Notes: generated by a model from the sequence alone, not told the origin. Shown: positions 27,163 to 36,309, counted from the stretch's first letter. The stretch: DNA of 64,000 nucleotides from Solibacillus isronensis (GCF_023715405.1 NZ_JAMBOC010000001.1:558001-622000); one strand, 5' to 3'. Numbers and translations: made by a program.

Positions 27163-27908
27163 TTACGGTTTTAATTGATTGCCGTGAAATACTTTAATAA
27201 GAAAATCACGTTCCGGAACTTGCAGTAATTCATATGACTCTAAAAATTTTTTGTTATCATAGGAGACTTCTTCGAACCTAACTGCAATTTTGTCCTTTCC
27301 TATATCAACTACTGAATATGGTGCTGTTGCTTTTGAATTGCATCCTAAAGACCCAGGATTTAAAAAGATAGTATCGTTATCTTCAAAAAAATGAATTGGA
27401 TGATGATGTCCAAAGCATATTAAACTTTCTTCGCTTTCTTTAAATAGAGAGAGTAAATTATCTAAACTGGGCTCAACAATTTTACTAAATGGGTCTTTGC
27501 TTATATGCTCATTTAATTTGGCTTGCTCAATGTGATAATGGATAAACAATACTGAGTTACCTTCAATTGTAGCTGCAATTGTCCGTGGTAACTGTTCTAA
27601 TTTGGGAATGAAACCTTTGTCCATATTATCCGCTATCCATTGGTGATGTTCCCTAGCGTGAGAGTGGCTTAATGGATGTTCTTCCCCCTTTAGAAGTGCC
27701 AAACTGCTTCATCGTGATTCCCAGTAATCATAGATACATCTTTTCTTGCAAATAAAATTTTCAAGACTTCATTTGTATTTGGTCCTATTCCTATCATATC
27801 TCCTAAACAATAGATATGTTCAATATCTCGCCTTTTATCAAAATCATTAAGAACCGCTTTTAAGGCAACGGCATTGCCATGAATATCAGCAATCACTCCA
27901 ATTTTCAT
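27163..27908 (-). pseudogene. metallophosphoesterase, frameshifted
   Basis: Two minus-strand frames together make one calcineurin-like phosphoesterase. The N-part (27690-27908) carries DIHGN, GDMIGIGP and GNHDEAV; the C-part (27163-27702) carries FIHYH and CFGHHHPIHF. The break is near 27702, where a T appears to be missing: the first frame runs GNHDEAVWHF then stops, while adding one base gives GNHDEAV-LALLKGEE. Either a real frameshift or a sequencing error. Family: YfcE/MJ0936-like phosphodiesterase. RBS GGAGTG before ATG 27908. Confidence 0.85.
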
Positions 27909-27983
27909 AAACTATCGACACTCCTTTGTTCATTCTAATTTGGTGAATTATACCATGTTTTATCGTTATGCCCGAAATAAAAA

Positions 27984-28048
27984 AATAGCGCACCTTCACG
28001 GTACGCACGACGAATTGCCAGTTAACTGAATTTTTTCGGTTAGCTGGC
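27984..28048. terminator. two adjacent hairpins
   Basis: GCGCACC/GGTACGC (27988-28006) has an A-run on its left and would terminate minus-strand transcription. GCCAGTTAACTGA/TCGGTTAGCTGGC (28017-28048) is a longer perfect-looking stem. No minus gene obviously reads into them, so they may be remnants of a lost unit. Confidence 0.5.
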
Positions 28049-28112
28049 TATTTTGCACATGTAGCCTAAACCGGTATCTCTGTTAGTAACTTGACGATAT
28101 AGCTAAATTCGA

Positions 28113-28145
28113 TCTTCAACAATCGGGCCAGATTGTGGAGCAACA
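28113..28145 (+). repeat. array repeat R7, short form without inner hairpin
   Basis: TCTTCAACAATCGGGCCAGA followed by TTGTGGAGCAACA; left and right arms are fused at GGGC. Confidence 0.85.
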
Positions 28146-28157
28146 ATTTTCCGTGGG

Positions 28158-28310
28158 GGAGTCTTAGAGAAGATACAGATTTATACCGATAAAAGAATGG
28201 CTATACAAGTTTTTAGGCAAATTAAAGATCATGCCCCCAGCAAGTATAAAAGCCGCTTTAGCAACGTTTCATTGCCTTGCATAAAATCACGTATAAACAA
28301 TGTTCCATAA
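28158..28310 (+). repeat. tail-B repeat with short open frame
   Basis: Follows R7. From 28173 it can be read as QIYTDKRMAIQVFRQIKDHA and onward to a stop at 28308. The conserved first codon is ATA here, not ATG. Best-preserved long version of the tail. Confidence 0.75.
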
Positions 28311-28315
28311 GAAAA

Positions 28316-28372
28316 GCGAGAAACGCTATTAAGTCAACGTTTCTCGCATTTTAGTGTATTCCCAAACTTGCA
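28316..28372 (-). terminator. family-T terminator of the HAD gene
   Basis: On the minus strand GCGAGAAACGTTGACTTAAT loops back to AGCGTTTCTCGC and is followed by TTTTC. The gene-side flank carries the CCCAAATGCAAGTTTGGGA element shared by the other family-T copies. Confidence 0.85.
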
Positions 28373-28382
28373 TTTGGGCACG

Positions 28383-29069
28383 CTATTTTGTATGGCTATG
28401 TATACTAAAATCTAGGTTCTTTAAAATCAAAGGAAGTTCTAAATAATCATCAATTATTGCATCGGCTTCTATATCAGTCCATTGATTATCTTTTTTCCAA
28501 ATCCCCTTCATTCCTACGTTTTGGGCAGCTTTTACATCATTTTCAGGATGGTCACCAATAAATACACTTTCTGAAGGCTCTACATTTAATTTTTCTAATG
28601 CATTCATAAAGATTTGGGGATTAGGTTTCTTGATTCCTTCCCATTCGGATACTAAGATTACATCAAAATATTTCTCAATGTCCAAAGCTTTAATGTTATC
28701 CATTTGGAACTGACCATACCCATTTGTAATCATGCCTAAAGTAATTTTATTATTTTTTAGCTCCTCTAACATTTCATGAATATGAGGAAATCCTTCACAA
28801 TGATGTTTGAATTCTTCCACATAATCTTGGAGGAGTTCTTCCCACGTTACGGAAGGTATATTAAATTCATCAATTAGTTGTTGGTATACTTTATCCTTCC
28901 AAACATATCCGTGATTGTCTAATTCAATAAATCTCGAAATATATTGCTCTTTTGGAATATGGGAAAGTAACTCATACAATCTTTCGTATTGCTGGTTTAT
29001 AAAAAGCTCAACCGATTTATCACGATTCAATAAAGTTCCATCTAAATCAAATAATACAGCTTTAAACAT
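28383..29069 (-). CDS. HAD family hydrolase
   Basis: A 228-residue HAD phosphatase. Motif I is LFDLDGTLL near residue 6, motif II MITNG near 115, lysine motif KKPNPQIF near 147 and motif IV GDHPENDV near 172. A small helical cap lies between motifs I and II (YjjG/nucleotidase-like). ATG 29069 follows GGGGGAA. It is expected to remove phosphate from a small metabolite or nucleotide. Family-T terminator downstream; R8 lies upstream of its start. Confidence 0.9.
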   Translation of the reverse strand: MFKAVLFDLDGTLLNRDKSVELFINQQYERLYELLSHIPKEQYISRFIELDNHGYVWKDKVYQQLIDEFNIPSVTWEELLQDYVEEFKHHCEGFPHIHEMLEELKNNKITLGMITNGYGQFQMDNIKALDIEKYFDVILVSEWEGIKKPNPQIFMNALEKLNVEPSESVFIGDHPENDVKAAQNVGMKGIWKKDNQWTDIEADAIIDDYLELPLILKNLDFSIHSHTK

Positions 29070-29206
29070 TTTAGAATTCCCCCATAGGCAAATTTTTACT
29101 CAATATTAATCTTACCAAATTAATAGACTGAATAGTAAAAAGATTCCCAAAGCGTCGTTTGGTAACATTTTATCACTAACGTTGTATATCATCATAGTGC
29201 CATGCT

Positions 29207-29280
29207 TATTCCACAATCGGGCGCGATTCTTCAATAAGAAGATCGCGTTTTTCCGTTATAGGGCCATTTAATGGAATACG
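29207..29280 (+). repeat. array repeat R8
   Basis: TTATTCCACAATCGGGCGCG, perfect inner hairpin, CCGTTATAGGGCC core, weak right arm ATTTAATGGAAT. Confidence 0.9.
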
Positions 29281-29341
29281 AAATTTTTCTTTAGAGTTAA
29301 ACGTAATAAAGATTAACATAATTGAGAGGCGGAGATATACA

Positions 29342-29515
29342 TTGTTTGAAATTGTGCCTAAATGTACTAAATGCGATAAAGAAATTAAAGGAAACGATGT
29401 AGTTTTTGTAAAAATGCGTTATCCAGAACGAAAAGGTATGACTGAAATTAAAGCCTATATACAAAATGAAGGAAGACTAATTTGTGAGGATTGCTATAAT
29501 AAAAAAACTAATTAA
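29342..29515 (+). CDS. small zinc-ribbon-like protein
   Basis: A 57-residue protein with CTKC near residue 8 and CEDC near 48, the two knuckles of a small zinc ribbon. Between them lies KMRYPERKGMTEIKAYI. Start TTG 29342 has GAGGCGGAG upstream. Similar tiny Bacillus proteins are often misnamed iron-hydroxamate transporter proteins; nothing here supports transport. A related protein lies at 53685-53876. Repeat R9 follows. Confidence 0.8.
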   Translation: MFEIVPKCTKCDKEIKGNDVVFVKMRYPERKGMTEIKAYIQNEGRLICEDCYNKKTN

Positions 29516-29593
29516 ATGTTAAAGAATTATGGCGCACTTTCCTTGTGTAAGGAAAGCGCGCAGTCTATTAAATATTTATTCATAAAGTGTCTT

Positions 29594-29670
29594 GTTCTAC
29601 AATTGTGCGCGATTCTTCAATAAGAAGATCGTGTTTTTCCGTTATAGGACCAGATTCTGTCACAAGGAAC
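29594..29670 (+). repeat. array repeat R9
   Basis: GTTCTACAATTGTGCGCGAT, inner hairpin, CCGTTATAGGACCAGATTCT; right arm decayed. Confidence 0.85.
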
Positions 29671-29836
29671 AGCCCTTTATTCACTTAAAGAGTCCCAATG
29701 TGTGTAATGTAAATATCTAAATCCCTTAATAATTTTCTAACTAAATATGGACAAAATAAAATTTTTAATGTTTAATAAACCCAAAAAAATACAAGCCTTT
29801 TGGGATTTCAATAGGTTTTAGAATAGAGGGGAAATC

Positions 29837-30673
29837 ATGGATAAATTTAAAAAATACTTCGGTCAATTGAATATGACTTGGTCGAGAGTATTTCTTTTAG
29901 CTGTTATTACAGCGGTATATACTGCACTTATCAATCAGGTGTCATTTTTAAAAGATACCTCATTTCAAGATATCGCTATTTATGTTGACTGGTGGATTCT
30001 TTTTGCTGTATTCATTATTGTAAACTGCGAAAAGTGGTGGGAAGCAGCACTTAAATGCTTTGTATTCTTCCTTGTTAGCCAGCCCTTAATTTATTTAATT
30101 GAGGTGCCGTTTTACGGGCAAGGGTGGGAGATATTCCGCTACTATGATTACTGGTTTAAAATCACACTTCTGACCTTACCAGGTGCTGTGATAGCATTCC
30201 AACTTAAAAAGAAAAACTGGCTTAGCGTTCTAGTTTTATCCGTGGCAACAGGTTATCTTGCTTACGCTAGCGTCGATTATTACAGAGCTGCAATGACAAA
30301 TTTTCCGAATCATCTCCTCAGCGCTATATTTGCCCTTGGCTTAGCGATTTTCTTTATTTTTGTTTTACTAGATAATAAAAAGCATCGCATTGCGGCTCTT
30401 TCGGTCTTAGCTGCGTTACTAATTGTTTTTGGTCTCTTTACTGGACCAGATAAGACGGAGGAAATATTTCTTGAGGAGGGAAGTTGGACTTACTCGATGG
30501 AGGATGAGTCCGTTGTCATGATAGAGATGACAGATGACAACCATGCCACTTTGACAGCAAAACAGGATGGTAATACTTTCATCCACTTTGAAAATACTGA
30601 CGGTACCGAAATTAACTATTATGTTACTGTAAGCGGTGGTGGTATTTGGATTAATCTACTTGACGAAGACTAA
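29837..30673 (+). CDS. membrane protein of unknown function
   Basis: A 278-residue protein with about six hydrophobic spans between residues 15 and 200 and a C-terminal extracytoplasmic beta-rich domain of about 65 residues starting after GLFTGPDK. The final part, with regular Thr/Asp/Glu strands and GGGIWINLLDED, could be a small ligand-binding or Ig-like domain. I do not recognise the family. RBS AGAGGGG before ATG 29837. R10 follows. Confidence 0.7.
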   Translation: MDKFKKYFGQLNMTWSRVFLLAVITAVYTALINQVSFLKDTSFQDIAIYVDWWILFAVFIIVNCEKWWEAALKCFVFFLVSQPLIYLIEVPFYGQGWEIFRYYDYWFKITLLTLPGAVIAFQLKKKNWLSVLVLSVATGYLAYASVDYYRAAMTNFPNHLLSAIFALGLAIFFIFVLLDNKKHRIAALSVLAALLIVFGLFTGPDKTEEIFLEEGSWTYSMEDESVVMIEMTDDNHATLTAKQDGNTFIHFENTDGTEINYYVTVSGGGIWINLLDED

Positions 30674-30750
30674 CTGTTCTACCTAGCGTAATTTAAATAT
30701 ACTTTGGATTTATGTATGCTAAATGTAATTTTTTTATATCCTAAGGCGAT

Positions 30751-30825
30751 GTTCAACTATCGGGCGCGATTCTTCAATAAGAAAATCGCGTTTTTTCGTT
30801 ATAGAGCCATATTGTGGAATAACAT
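30751..30825 (+). repeat. array repeat R10
   Basis: GTTCAACTATCGGGCGCGAT, inner hairpin GATTCTTC/AAGAAAATC, T-run, ATAGAGCCATATTGTGGAAT, AACAT. Confidence 0.9.
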
Positions 30826-30913
30826 GGTATGTCATAAATTGTGATTGTAAGAGTTTACTTAGAAAAAGGGGTTGTTTTTAAATTAAAAATTATTAACGTT
30901 TTTTTTACTTATT

Positions 30914-30940
30914 AGAGCAAGGGTATTCCTTGCTTTTTTC
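30914..30940 (+). terminator. orphan rho-independent terminator
   Basis: AGCAAGG/CCTTGCT stem with six T. No plus-strand gene ends just before it, so it may be all that is left of a lost unit. Confidence 0.65.
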
Positions 30941-31078
30941 TTTGTGTTTGAACATGCATATATTTCAAAAGTATTGACTAATAACACTAATAGTATAAAA
31001 TTACACTTGCATAAATGATTTTTGATAATTGAAGTTGTCTGAGGACGACCAAATGAAAAAATTTCTTGGGGGATTTTC

Positions 31079-31447
31079 ATGAGAACTTTATGGTTAATTA
31101 TTTCTTTAATACCTGTTGCATTCCTTTTTCACTATTATGAATATGGGCAATACATTAAACGCGAAGAAGCATCATTTCTCCTTACTAGTTCTATTCTGTT
31201 CGTTCTAGTAGCTGGTTTTTTAGCTGGTAGTGTAAAATTACGATATATTTTCTTTTTGAATATCATAACAGCGTTATTGTCAGTTTTTTTGGCTTCATAT
31301 TTTATTGCAGATGATGGCGGCTGGTTTAAACCTTTAGGGAGAGACGGCGCAGTGATATTTGTTTCGCTAGTTTTCTTAATAGGACAATTAATAGTAAGAC
31401 TCTTTTCACATAAGTTATTCATGAGAATTGAAACTTCCCGTGAGTAA
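31079..31447 (+). CDS. small membrane protein of unknown function
   Basis: A 122-residue protein with four hydrophobic spans at about 3-18, 32-50, 53-72 and 86-106 and short charged loops. Start ATG 31079 follows CTTGGGGGA. No recognised domain. It is convergent with a NUDIX gene; a family-T terminator for that gene lies between them. Confidence 0.7.
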   Translation: MRTLWLIISLIPVAFLFHYYEYGQYIKREEASFLLTSSILFVLVAGFLAGSVKLRYIFFLNIITALLSVFLASYFIADDGGWFKPLGRDGAVIFVSLVFLIGQLIVRLFSHKLFMRIETSRE

Positions 31448-31532
31448 AATTAGAAAAGCCTCGTTATTGTAACGCTGCTACTTCAACCGTTTATGCCATA
31501 TGTATAGAAAACTGTATAATAAATCGTTCAAG

Positions 31533-31612
31533 CGAAAAGGCACAAATGTTATTTAACAACATTCGTGCCTTTGTGTTGTATGTCCAAACCTTAATTCGGG
31601 AAGGTTTATGTA
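31533..31612 (-). terminator. family-T terminator of the NUDIX gene
   Basis: On the minus strand GGCACGAATGTTGTTAAATA pairs back to ACATTTGTGCC and is followed by TTTTC. The CCCGAATTAAGGTTTGGAC flank matches other family-T copies. Confidence 0.85.
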
Positions 31613-31628
31613 TAAAACTTTATATTAA

Positions 31629-32063
31629 TTATGCAATATTTAAGAACTGTTTTATTAAGTATAAATGATGGTCGTGGAAAAGATGCTTTTCTAAATAATC
31701 GAAGTCGACCCAGCGCATTGTTTCTTGTTCAATCGGTTCAGCTACTTTTTCTAGTAGCTCACAAACGTATAATATGCCGATGTTATGTTGAGAATCATCA
31801 GGATATTTTTCTGAAACCCAGTGTCTTTCGGCTTTACCGATTACTTCAATAATCTGGACCTGATGACCTGTCTCCTCAATACTCTCTCGTAATAATGCAA
31901 GTTCTGGAGATTCTCCTTCTTCAACACCTCCACCAATCAAAAATAAATTTCCTTCTAAATCTTCTACACATAAAAATTGTTGAAGGTCATTTTGAATGAC
32001 TGCATACGCTCCAGTTCTTTTCCAATAATTTAAATTATAATTACGTTCACCAAAAATCTCCAC
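31629..32063 (-). CDS. NUDIX hydrolase
   Basis: A 144-residue NUDIX protein. The NUDIX box is present at residues 43-65: GGGVEEGESPELALLRESIE then ETG. The substrate, some nucleoside diphosphate derivative, cannot be predicted. GTG 32063 follows AGGGGGTG. It lies between a family-T terminator on its 3' side and array repeat R11 on its 5' side. Confidence 0.92.
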   Translation of the reverse strand: MEIFGERNYNLNYWKRTGAYAVIQNDLQQFLCVEDLEGNLFLIGGGVEEGESPELALLRESIEETGHQVQIIEVIGKAERHWVSEKYPDDSQHNIGILYVCELLEKVAEPIEQETMRWVDFDYLEKHLFHDHHLYLIKQFLNIA

Positions 32064-32182
32064 AATTTACACCCCCTAAAATTGGAATTAAAGGAGATTA
32101 TTATAACATAATAATCGTCCCAAAAGTAATTTTTGGTTTTTTTGTATATACCTTTGTTTAGGCATAAAATTAATTTCATTCG

Positions 32183-32260
32183 TTCTTCAACAATCTGGGC
32201 GCGATTCTTCAATAAGAAGATCGCGTTTTTCCGTTATAGGGCCAGATTGTTGAATAACAT
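32183..32260 (+). repeat. array repeat R11
   Basis: One of the best copies: TTCTTCAACAATCTGGGCGC, perfect inner hairpin, CCGTTATAGGGCC, AGATTGTTGAATAACAT. Outer arms are complementary over ten bases. Confidence 0.95.
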
Positions 32261-32267
32261 TTTTTTA

Positions 32268-32349
32268 GGGAGTGTTAGACAAGATGCAGATTTATAGCGA
32301 TAAGAGATTTGCTATACAAGTTTTTATGCAAATTAAAGAACAAGCCTAA
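32268..32349 (+). repeat. tail-B repeat with short open frame
   Basis: From ATG 32284 it reads MQIYSDKRFAIQVFMQIKEQ and stops at 32347-32349. GGGAGTG precedes the ATG by 9 bases. Confidence 0.75.
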
Positions 32350-32412
32350 CAAGTACAAACACCGTCCCATCGACGGTTTGCGTCATGCTGCATAACCAAT
32401 ACTCACATTAAA

Positions 32413-32487
32413 AAGGCACGAAATGCTGATTTAACAACGTTCGTACCTTTTTATGTGTCCCAAAACTTTCATTAGGGAACGTTATTT
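32413..32487 (-). terminator. family-T terminator of the anti-sigma gene
   Basis: On the minus strand GGTACGAACGTTGTTAAATC loops to AGCATTTCGTGCC, then TTTTT. Flank CCCTAATGAAAGTTTTGGGA on the gene side. Confidence 0.88.
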
Positions 32488-32506
32488 TGAATAGGTTTGT
32501 ACAAAA

Positions 32507-33343
32507 TTAGGATATCAATTTTTGAACTTTTCTATTTGTATCTTTTATTTTTCTATATAAGAAGAATGAACAAAGTGAGACGATCATAGCTATAAGTGCA
32601 GGAATCCATAATTGTAAAGTGGTTGGACTGTAATGCTTTGTTTGAAATGCTCTTTCTACTTCATGCAAATAATGTCTAGCATATTCAAATTGAACAATAT
32701 ACCCATCTTTCTCCATAACCATCGTGCCAATATCGTAATCAGAAGGTGTTATATTGTCTGTTATTAATTGTCCACTTTCATAAATAACTTTCGCTCTTTC
32801 ATATGGTAGGGGATAAATTGCTTTTGGTTTGTCATAATCTTTAGCTAGAGGCTCTACATCGGCAATATTAAAAACAGCAATGTATTTAATCCTATTCTGA
32901 TAATCAGTTGAAACCTTTTCTAGTCCAGAAGCTCCATCAGTAGCAAAATTTTCAAAAGCAGCGTTCATAATGTTTAGTTGTTCCTGTTCGATGTTTTCTT
33001 GATGTTTGATATTAGCTGCCAAGCCTTGTGTATCTATAAAACCTTTCCCAATAAGGATAATCATAATAACAACAGCAAGTACTGTCAGCCATTCTAACAT
33101 TTTTGAAAAACCTCGATAAGACTTAAAAATGTGATTCAATTTTTCAAATGGTTGTTTTTGTTGTATAGCTATTGTATTTAACCCGATTTGTTCAACCTCA
33201 AATTCATTTAGCATTTGCTCATAAATTTGTTTACATTGTGTGCAAGTTGAAAGATGCTGTTCTACTAATTTATTACTTGTCTCGCTACATAAGCCATCTA
33301 TATACATTGGTAATAAGTCTTTTACGATTTCACAATTATTCAT
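32507..33343 (-). CDS. zinc-finger anti-sigma factor
   Basis: A 278-residue protein. Its N-terminus reads NNCEIVKDLLPMYIDGLCS, then HLSTCTQCKQIYEQM, the HxxxCxxC zinc anti-sigma motif, by residue 42. Membrane spans are at about 83-100 and 245-263 with an extracytoplasmic region between. It overlaps the sigma factor gene by 8 bases. It should hold the sigma factor at the membrane until a signal releases it. Confidence 0.88.
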   Translation of the reverse strand: MNNCEIVKDLLPMYIDGLCSETSNKLVEQHLSTCTQCKQIYEQMLNEFEVEQIGLNTIAIQQKQPFEKLNHIFKSYRGFSKMLEWLTVLAVVIMIILIGKGFIDTQGLAANIKHQENIEQEQLNIMNAAFENFATDGASGLEKVSTDYQNRIKYIAVFNIADVEPLAKDYDKPKAIYPLPYERAKVIYESGQLITDNITPSDYDIGTMVMEKDGYIVQFEYARHYLHEVERAFQTKHYSPTTLQLWIPALIAMIVSLCSFFLYRKIKDTNRKVQKLIS

Positions 33344-33812
33344 TTTGTTTTAACACCTCTTGTAGTTTCACTTTAGCCCTATAAAATGTGACTCTTGCCC
33401 AGTTTTCATTTTTACCTAAAATATCACCTATCTCTTGGAAGGTAAGACCACCTAATAACCGTAAATGGAGAATTTCTCGATACGGTTCATTTAGTCGATG
33501 GATATGGCGATATAGCTCTATTTTGTCCTCTTGTGCCATTAATAGCTGCTCAATCGAAGGACCATCTTGTAGTTCTGAAAATTCTGGTTGTTTCACTTGC
33601 TTATCAACGTATTGATAATATGTATGTTTTGCAATTTGACATAACCAAACAGATATTTTACAAGCACCGTTAAAGCGGTCTATAGAGTGAATTGCTTTAT
33701 AAAATGTCTCTTGAGTTATTTCTTCTGCTATATCAGTGTCCCTACATAATGTCATCAAATATTTGAAAACAAGTTCAAAATTTTCTTCATATATTTCAGT
33801 TAAATGTCCCAC
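33336..33812 (-). CDS. ECF-type sigma factor
   Basis: A 158-residue sigma-70 family protein. Region 2 includes DIAEEITQETFYKAI near residue 26, and region 4 includes PYREILHLRLLGGLTFQEIGDILG near 108. ATG 33812 follows GAAAGGAGG. On the minus strand TGTAAC lies at about 33856-33861, 16 bases before AGATATATAAG, a possible autoregulated promoter. It is paired with the zinc anti-sigma gene. Confidence 0.92.
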   Translation of the reverse strand: MGHLTEIYEENFELVFKYLMTLCRDTDIAEEITQETFYKAIHSIDRFNGACKISVWLCQIAKHTYYQYVDKQVKQPEFSELQDGPSIEQLLMAQEDKIELYRHIHRLNEPYREILHLRLLGGLTFQEIGDILGKNENWARVTFYRAKVKLQEVLKQNE

Positions 33813-34055
33813 ACCGTTCCTCCTTTCACTTATATATCTAAAAATAACGAAGAACGTTACAGCTTTTTAAAATAATTTTATCATTAACTATAAAAAAGAA
33901 TCTTAGTATATTAAGATGACGTTTGGAAACATAAATATTTTAAGCATCCAAAAGCAAACAGCCAAATCAATGTGAGTGAAATGTTTTGTTACCAAAATCG
34001 TATTTGCGAACATCTCTTTGCTTACCATTGTAAATGGATAAATCTGATGCCACCC

Positions 34056-34130
34056 TTATGCAACAATCGGGCGCGATTCTTTAATAAGGATCGCGTCACT
34101 TTTCATTAAAGGGCCAGATTGTTGAACATG
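34056..34130 (+). repeat. array repeat R12
   Basis: TTATGCAACAATCGGGCGCG, a shortened inner hairpin (GCGATTCTTTAATAAGGATCGC), AAAGGGCCAGATTGTTGAAC. Confidence 0.92.
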
Positions 34131-34205
34131 AGAAGGAAATATCTAAATAGAGATCGAAATTTATACAAATGGATAATAACACTACCCTATGGGAGATGAT
34201 TCGAA

Positions 34206-34891
34206 ATGGAAATACAGGAGAAACAAATTAAGTTGAATGGACACACTTTTATGTACCGTGAAATTGGAGAAGCTTCTGCACCACCAATTGTAGCACTTCA
34301 TGCGCTAGGGAAAACTTCGGAATCATGGGATCAAGTTTTCACTGTTTTAGGTGAAAAATATAGAGTTTTAGCTTTAGATCAAAGAGGTCATGGAGGAAGT
34401 AGAGAAGCTAATACATATAGTTTTGAATTGATGTGTGATGATTTACTTTATTTTGTCGATGCATTGAATTTGGGACGGTTTACGCTAATTGGTCATTCTA
34501 TGGGGGGACTGTATCCTATCTTTTCGCCGAATCATACCCTTCTAGGATAGAACGACTGGTTGTTGAAGACACACCACCTCCTTATCAGAAGAAGCACATT
34601 GAAATACCTTTTAGACCTTCTGAACCTTTACCTTTTGATTGGCAGGTTGTGCCTTCGATTCTTCAGCAACTTAATGAACCTAATCCTGAGTGGTGGAGTC
34701 GTCTTAAAGATATTACCGTGCCGACTCTTATCTTAAGTGGTGACTCCAGTCATATTCCGCAATACAAATTACATGAAGTATCTGAACTTATCCCGAATTG
34801 TAAATTGCTAACAATAGAGAATGCTGGGCATCATGTACATGATGATAATTTAACAGCATTTTTATCCGCGGTAAAATGTTTTCTTAACTAA
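34206..34891 (+). pseudogene. alpha/beta hydrolase, frameshifted
   Basis: The N-part (34206-34550) shows ALHALGKTSESW, ALDQRGHGGS and the nucleophile elbow GHSMGG, then leaves frame. Reading one base on from the G-run at 34501-34506 restores TVSYLFAESYPSRIERLV and continues through DITVPTLILSGDSS to the catalytic histidine in NAGHHVH, stopping at 34891. A single-base loss in the G-run explains both frames. RBS GGGAGATG before ATG 34206. The restored protein would be about 228 residues, slightly short. Confidence 0.88.
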
Positions 34892-34922
34892 TGATTTTTC
34901 ATATGATTAATCTGTAATTTTT

Positions 34923-34968
34923 GTTCAACAATCGGGCGCTTTCCTGGAAAAAAGGAAGACCCTAAAGT
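34923..34968 (+). repeat. array repeat R13, left two-thirds
   Basis: GTTCAACAATCGGGCGCTTT with an inner hairpin TTTCCTGG/AAAGGAAG; no right arm. Confidence 0.75.
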
Positions 34969-35002
34969 GATTTTATAAGGAATTCCAAGAGCAATAAGAA
35001 CA

Positions 35003-35030
35003 AAAAACCACTGAGATCATTCTTCAGTGG
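35003..35030 (-). terminator. rho-independent terminator (minus strand)
   Basis: CCACTGA/TCAGTGG stem with TTTTTT on the minus strand, overlapping the last codons of the small minus-strand gene. Confidence 0.8.
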
Positions 35031-35205
35031 CTTCTTCTTGTTTCTTTGATTCAAGAATTTTACGGTTTTGCTCTATTACTTCTTTATTTTCCTCTATTGT
35101 AAGCTTGATGTTTTCAAGCATTTCTTTATCTTCATTACTACTAATTTCAGAATTATTCTTTAGGTGTTCATCTAAATTGGATGATTTATTATCTTTAATA
35201 ATCAC
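35017..35205 (-). CDS. small charged coiled-coil protein
   Basis: A 62-residue Glu/Lys/Asn-rich protein with helical heptads from about residue 25 on (ENIKLTIEENKEVIEQNRK). GTG 35205 has GAGAGGTG six bases upstream on the minus strand; GTG 35214 lies inside that site. No membrane span and no known family. The terminator stem overlaps its 3' end. Supported mainly by the ribosome binding site and terminator. Confidence 0.6.
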   Translation of the reverse strand: MIIKDNKSSNLDEHLKNNSEISSNEDKEMLENIKLTIEENKEVIEQNRKILESKKQEEATEE

Positions 35206-35528
35206 TAAATTCACCTCTCAGAATTACTATATTTTTAGTATAAATGATTTAAAGCAACTTTTATATTAAATTTATGTATCATTTTCAGAATTTTGATTAT
35301 TCTAGTCGTTTACTGGGTAAGAGCTTGCTGTTTTCGGTGAACGAAATAGCTTCTTTTCCAATCTACGACTCTCTGATCCTGTCCTTATATGCTCTATGAA
35401 ATATGGGGAAATATTGATTTGACAATGGTAATAAAACAGCCCTTTTTAATTGGTTCGTATTATCAACTACGTTTTTAAAATTGTATTTGGGAAATCTTTG
35501 TGCTTATAGATGTGATGCTACCCTTTTC

Positions 35529-35555
35529 AGATAAGGGCCAAATTGCTGTATAAGT
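35529..35555 (+). repeat. array repeat R14, right half
   Basis: ATAAGGGCCAAATTGCTGTA then TAAG; the left arm and inner hairpin are missing. Confidence 0.65.
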
Positions 35556-35576
35556 AAGTGGCTCTTATTTAAATAA

Positions 35577-35622
35577 AAAAGACAGTAGATAAAATCGAAA
35601 TCTTCGACATGTCTACCGTCTA
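35577..35622 (-). terminator. terminator of the broken secreted-protein gene
   Basis: GACGGTAGACA and GTCTACTGTC pair on the minus strand and are followed by TTTTTT. Confidence 0.75.
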
Positions 35623-35654
35623 AAGGGGACGAATAACTTTCGGCATTTTTACTA

Positions 35655-36254
35655 TCAACTGCTGGTTACGAATTTTTTAACTTCCGAAGCCTTATCACCG
35701 TTTAATAAATGCGTCACACCAAATATTTCACCTTTTCCCTTATGATTAATGGCAACGTCTAAATCATTCATAATTTGCTTCATGTACTCGAATGCTTTAT
35801 GCGTATTTTCATCTGTAGGTGCCCATTGATCAACTAAATCTGTTGATTCTACTGCTTCCCCATTAGGACCTAAATGTACCGTACGGGCAAATTGCTTATT
35901 AGATATATAACTGGTTAAAAGAAACAAATTTATATAATCTTCTTCCAATTCTTTATTTGCTCTAATTAAATGAATTGGGGAATCAGTATTGACTATTAGT
36001 GACTTCAAGTAATACTCGAAACCTTCATCGTTACCCGATTATTTCAACTTTGGATCGTCCATCGGTTCGGAAAGTAATACGTTCATCTTTGAAACCCATG
36101 CTCCGATTGCAGCTTGATAAATTTGAGATTCAGATGCTTCTACAATGTTTCTATTTGTTGCTTCATCTTTGTCACTTGAATATTTAAGGACCCCACTGAG
36201 TGTAACCATAGATATAACGACAATAGCAGACCCAAATAAAATTTTTGATTTCAT
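35655..36254 (-). pseudogene. secreted protein of unknown function, interrupted by a stop codon
   Basis: ATG 36254, with AAAGGAG 7 bases upstream, starts a frame with a hydrophobic signal/anchor (KSKILFGSAIVVISMVTLSG). It meets TAA at 36039-36041 after DDPKLK. The same frame continues without shift as SGNDEGFEYYLKSLIVNTDS to 35655, so one 200-codon gene seems split by a single nonsense codon. The long downstream frame has only a poor internal start. No known domain. Confidence 0.75.
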
Positions 36255-36309
36255 GCACAAACTCCTTTCCCTAATAAATTTAATATAACCAAGAACCGCG
36301 AGACAAAAT

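Larger units (their letters stand above)
35215..35654. other. non-coding gap with a right-half repeat and a terminator
   Basis: Contains partial repeat R14 and a minus-strand terminator hairpin near 35580-35620. The rest (35230-35520) shows no supported gene, only short open frames without binding sites. Confidence 0.5.

Noticed and set aside
30840-31078. A gene in the gap before the small membrane protein
   Set aside because: Only an orphan terminator is visible; no frame has a start signal.
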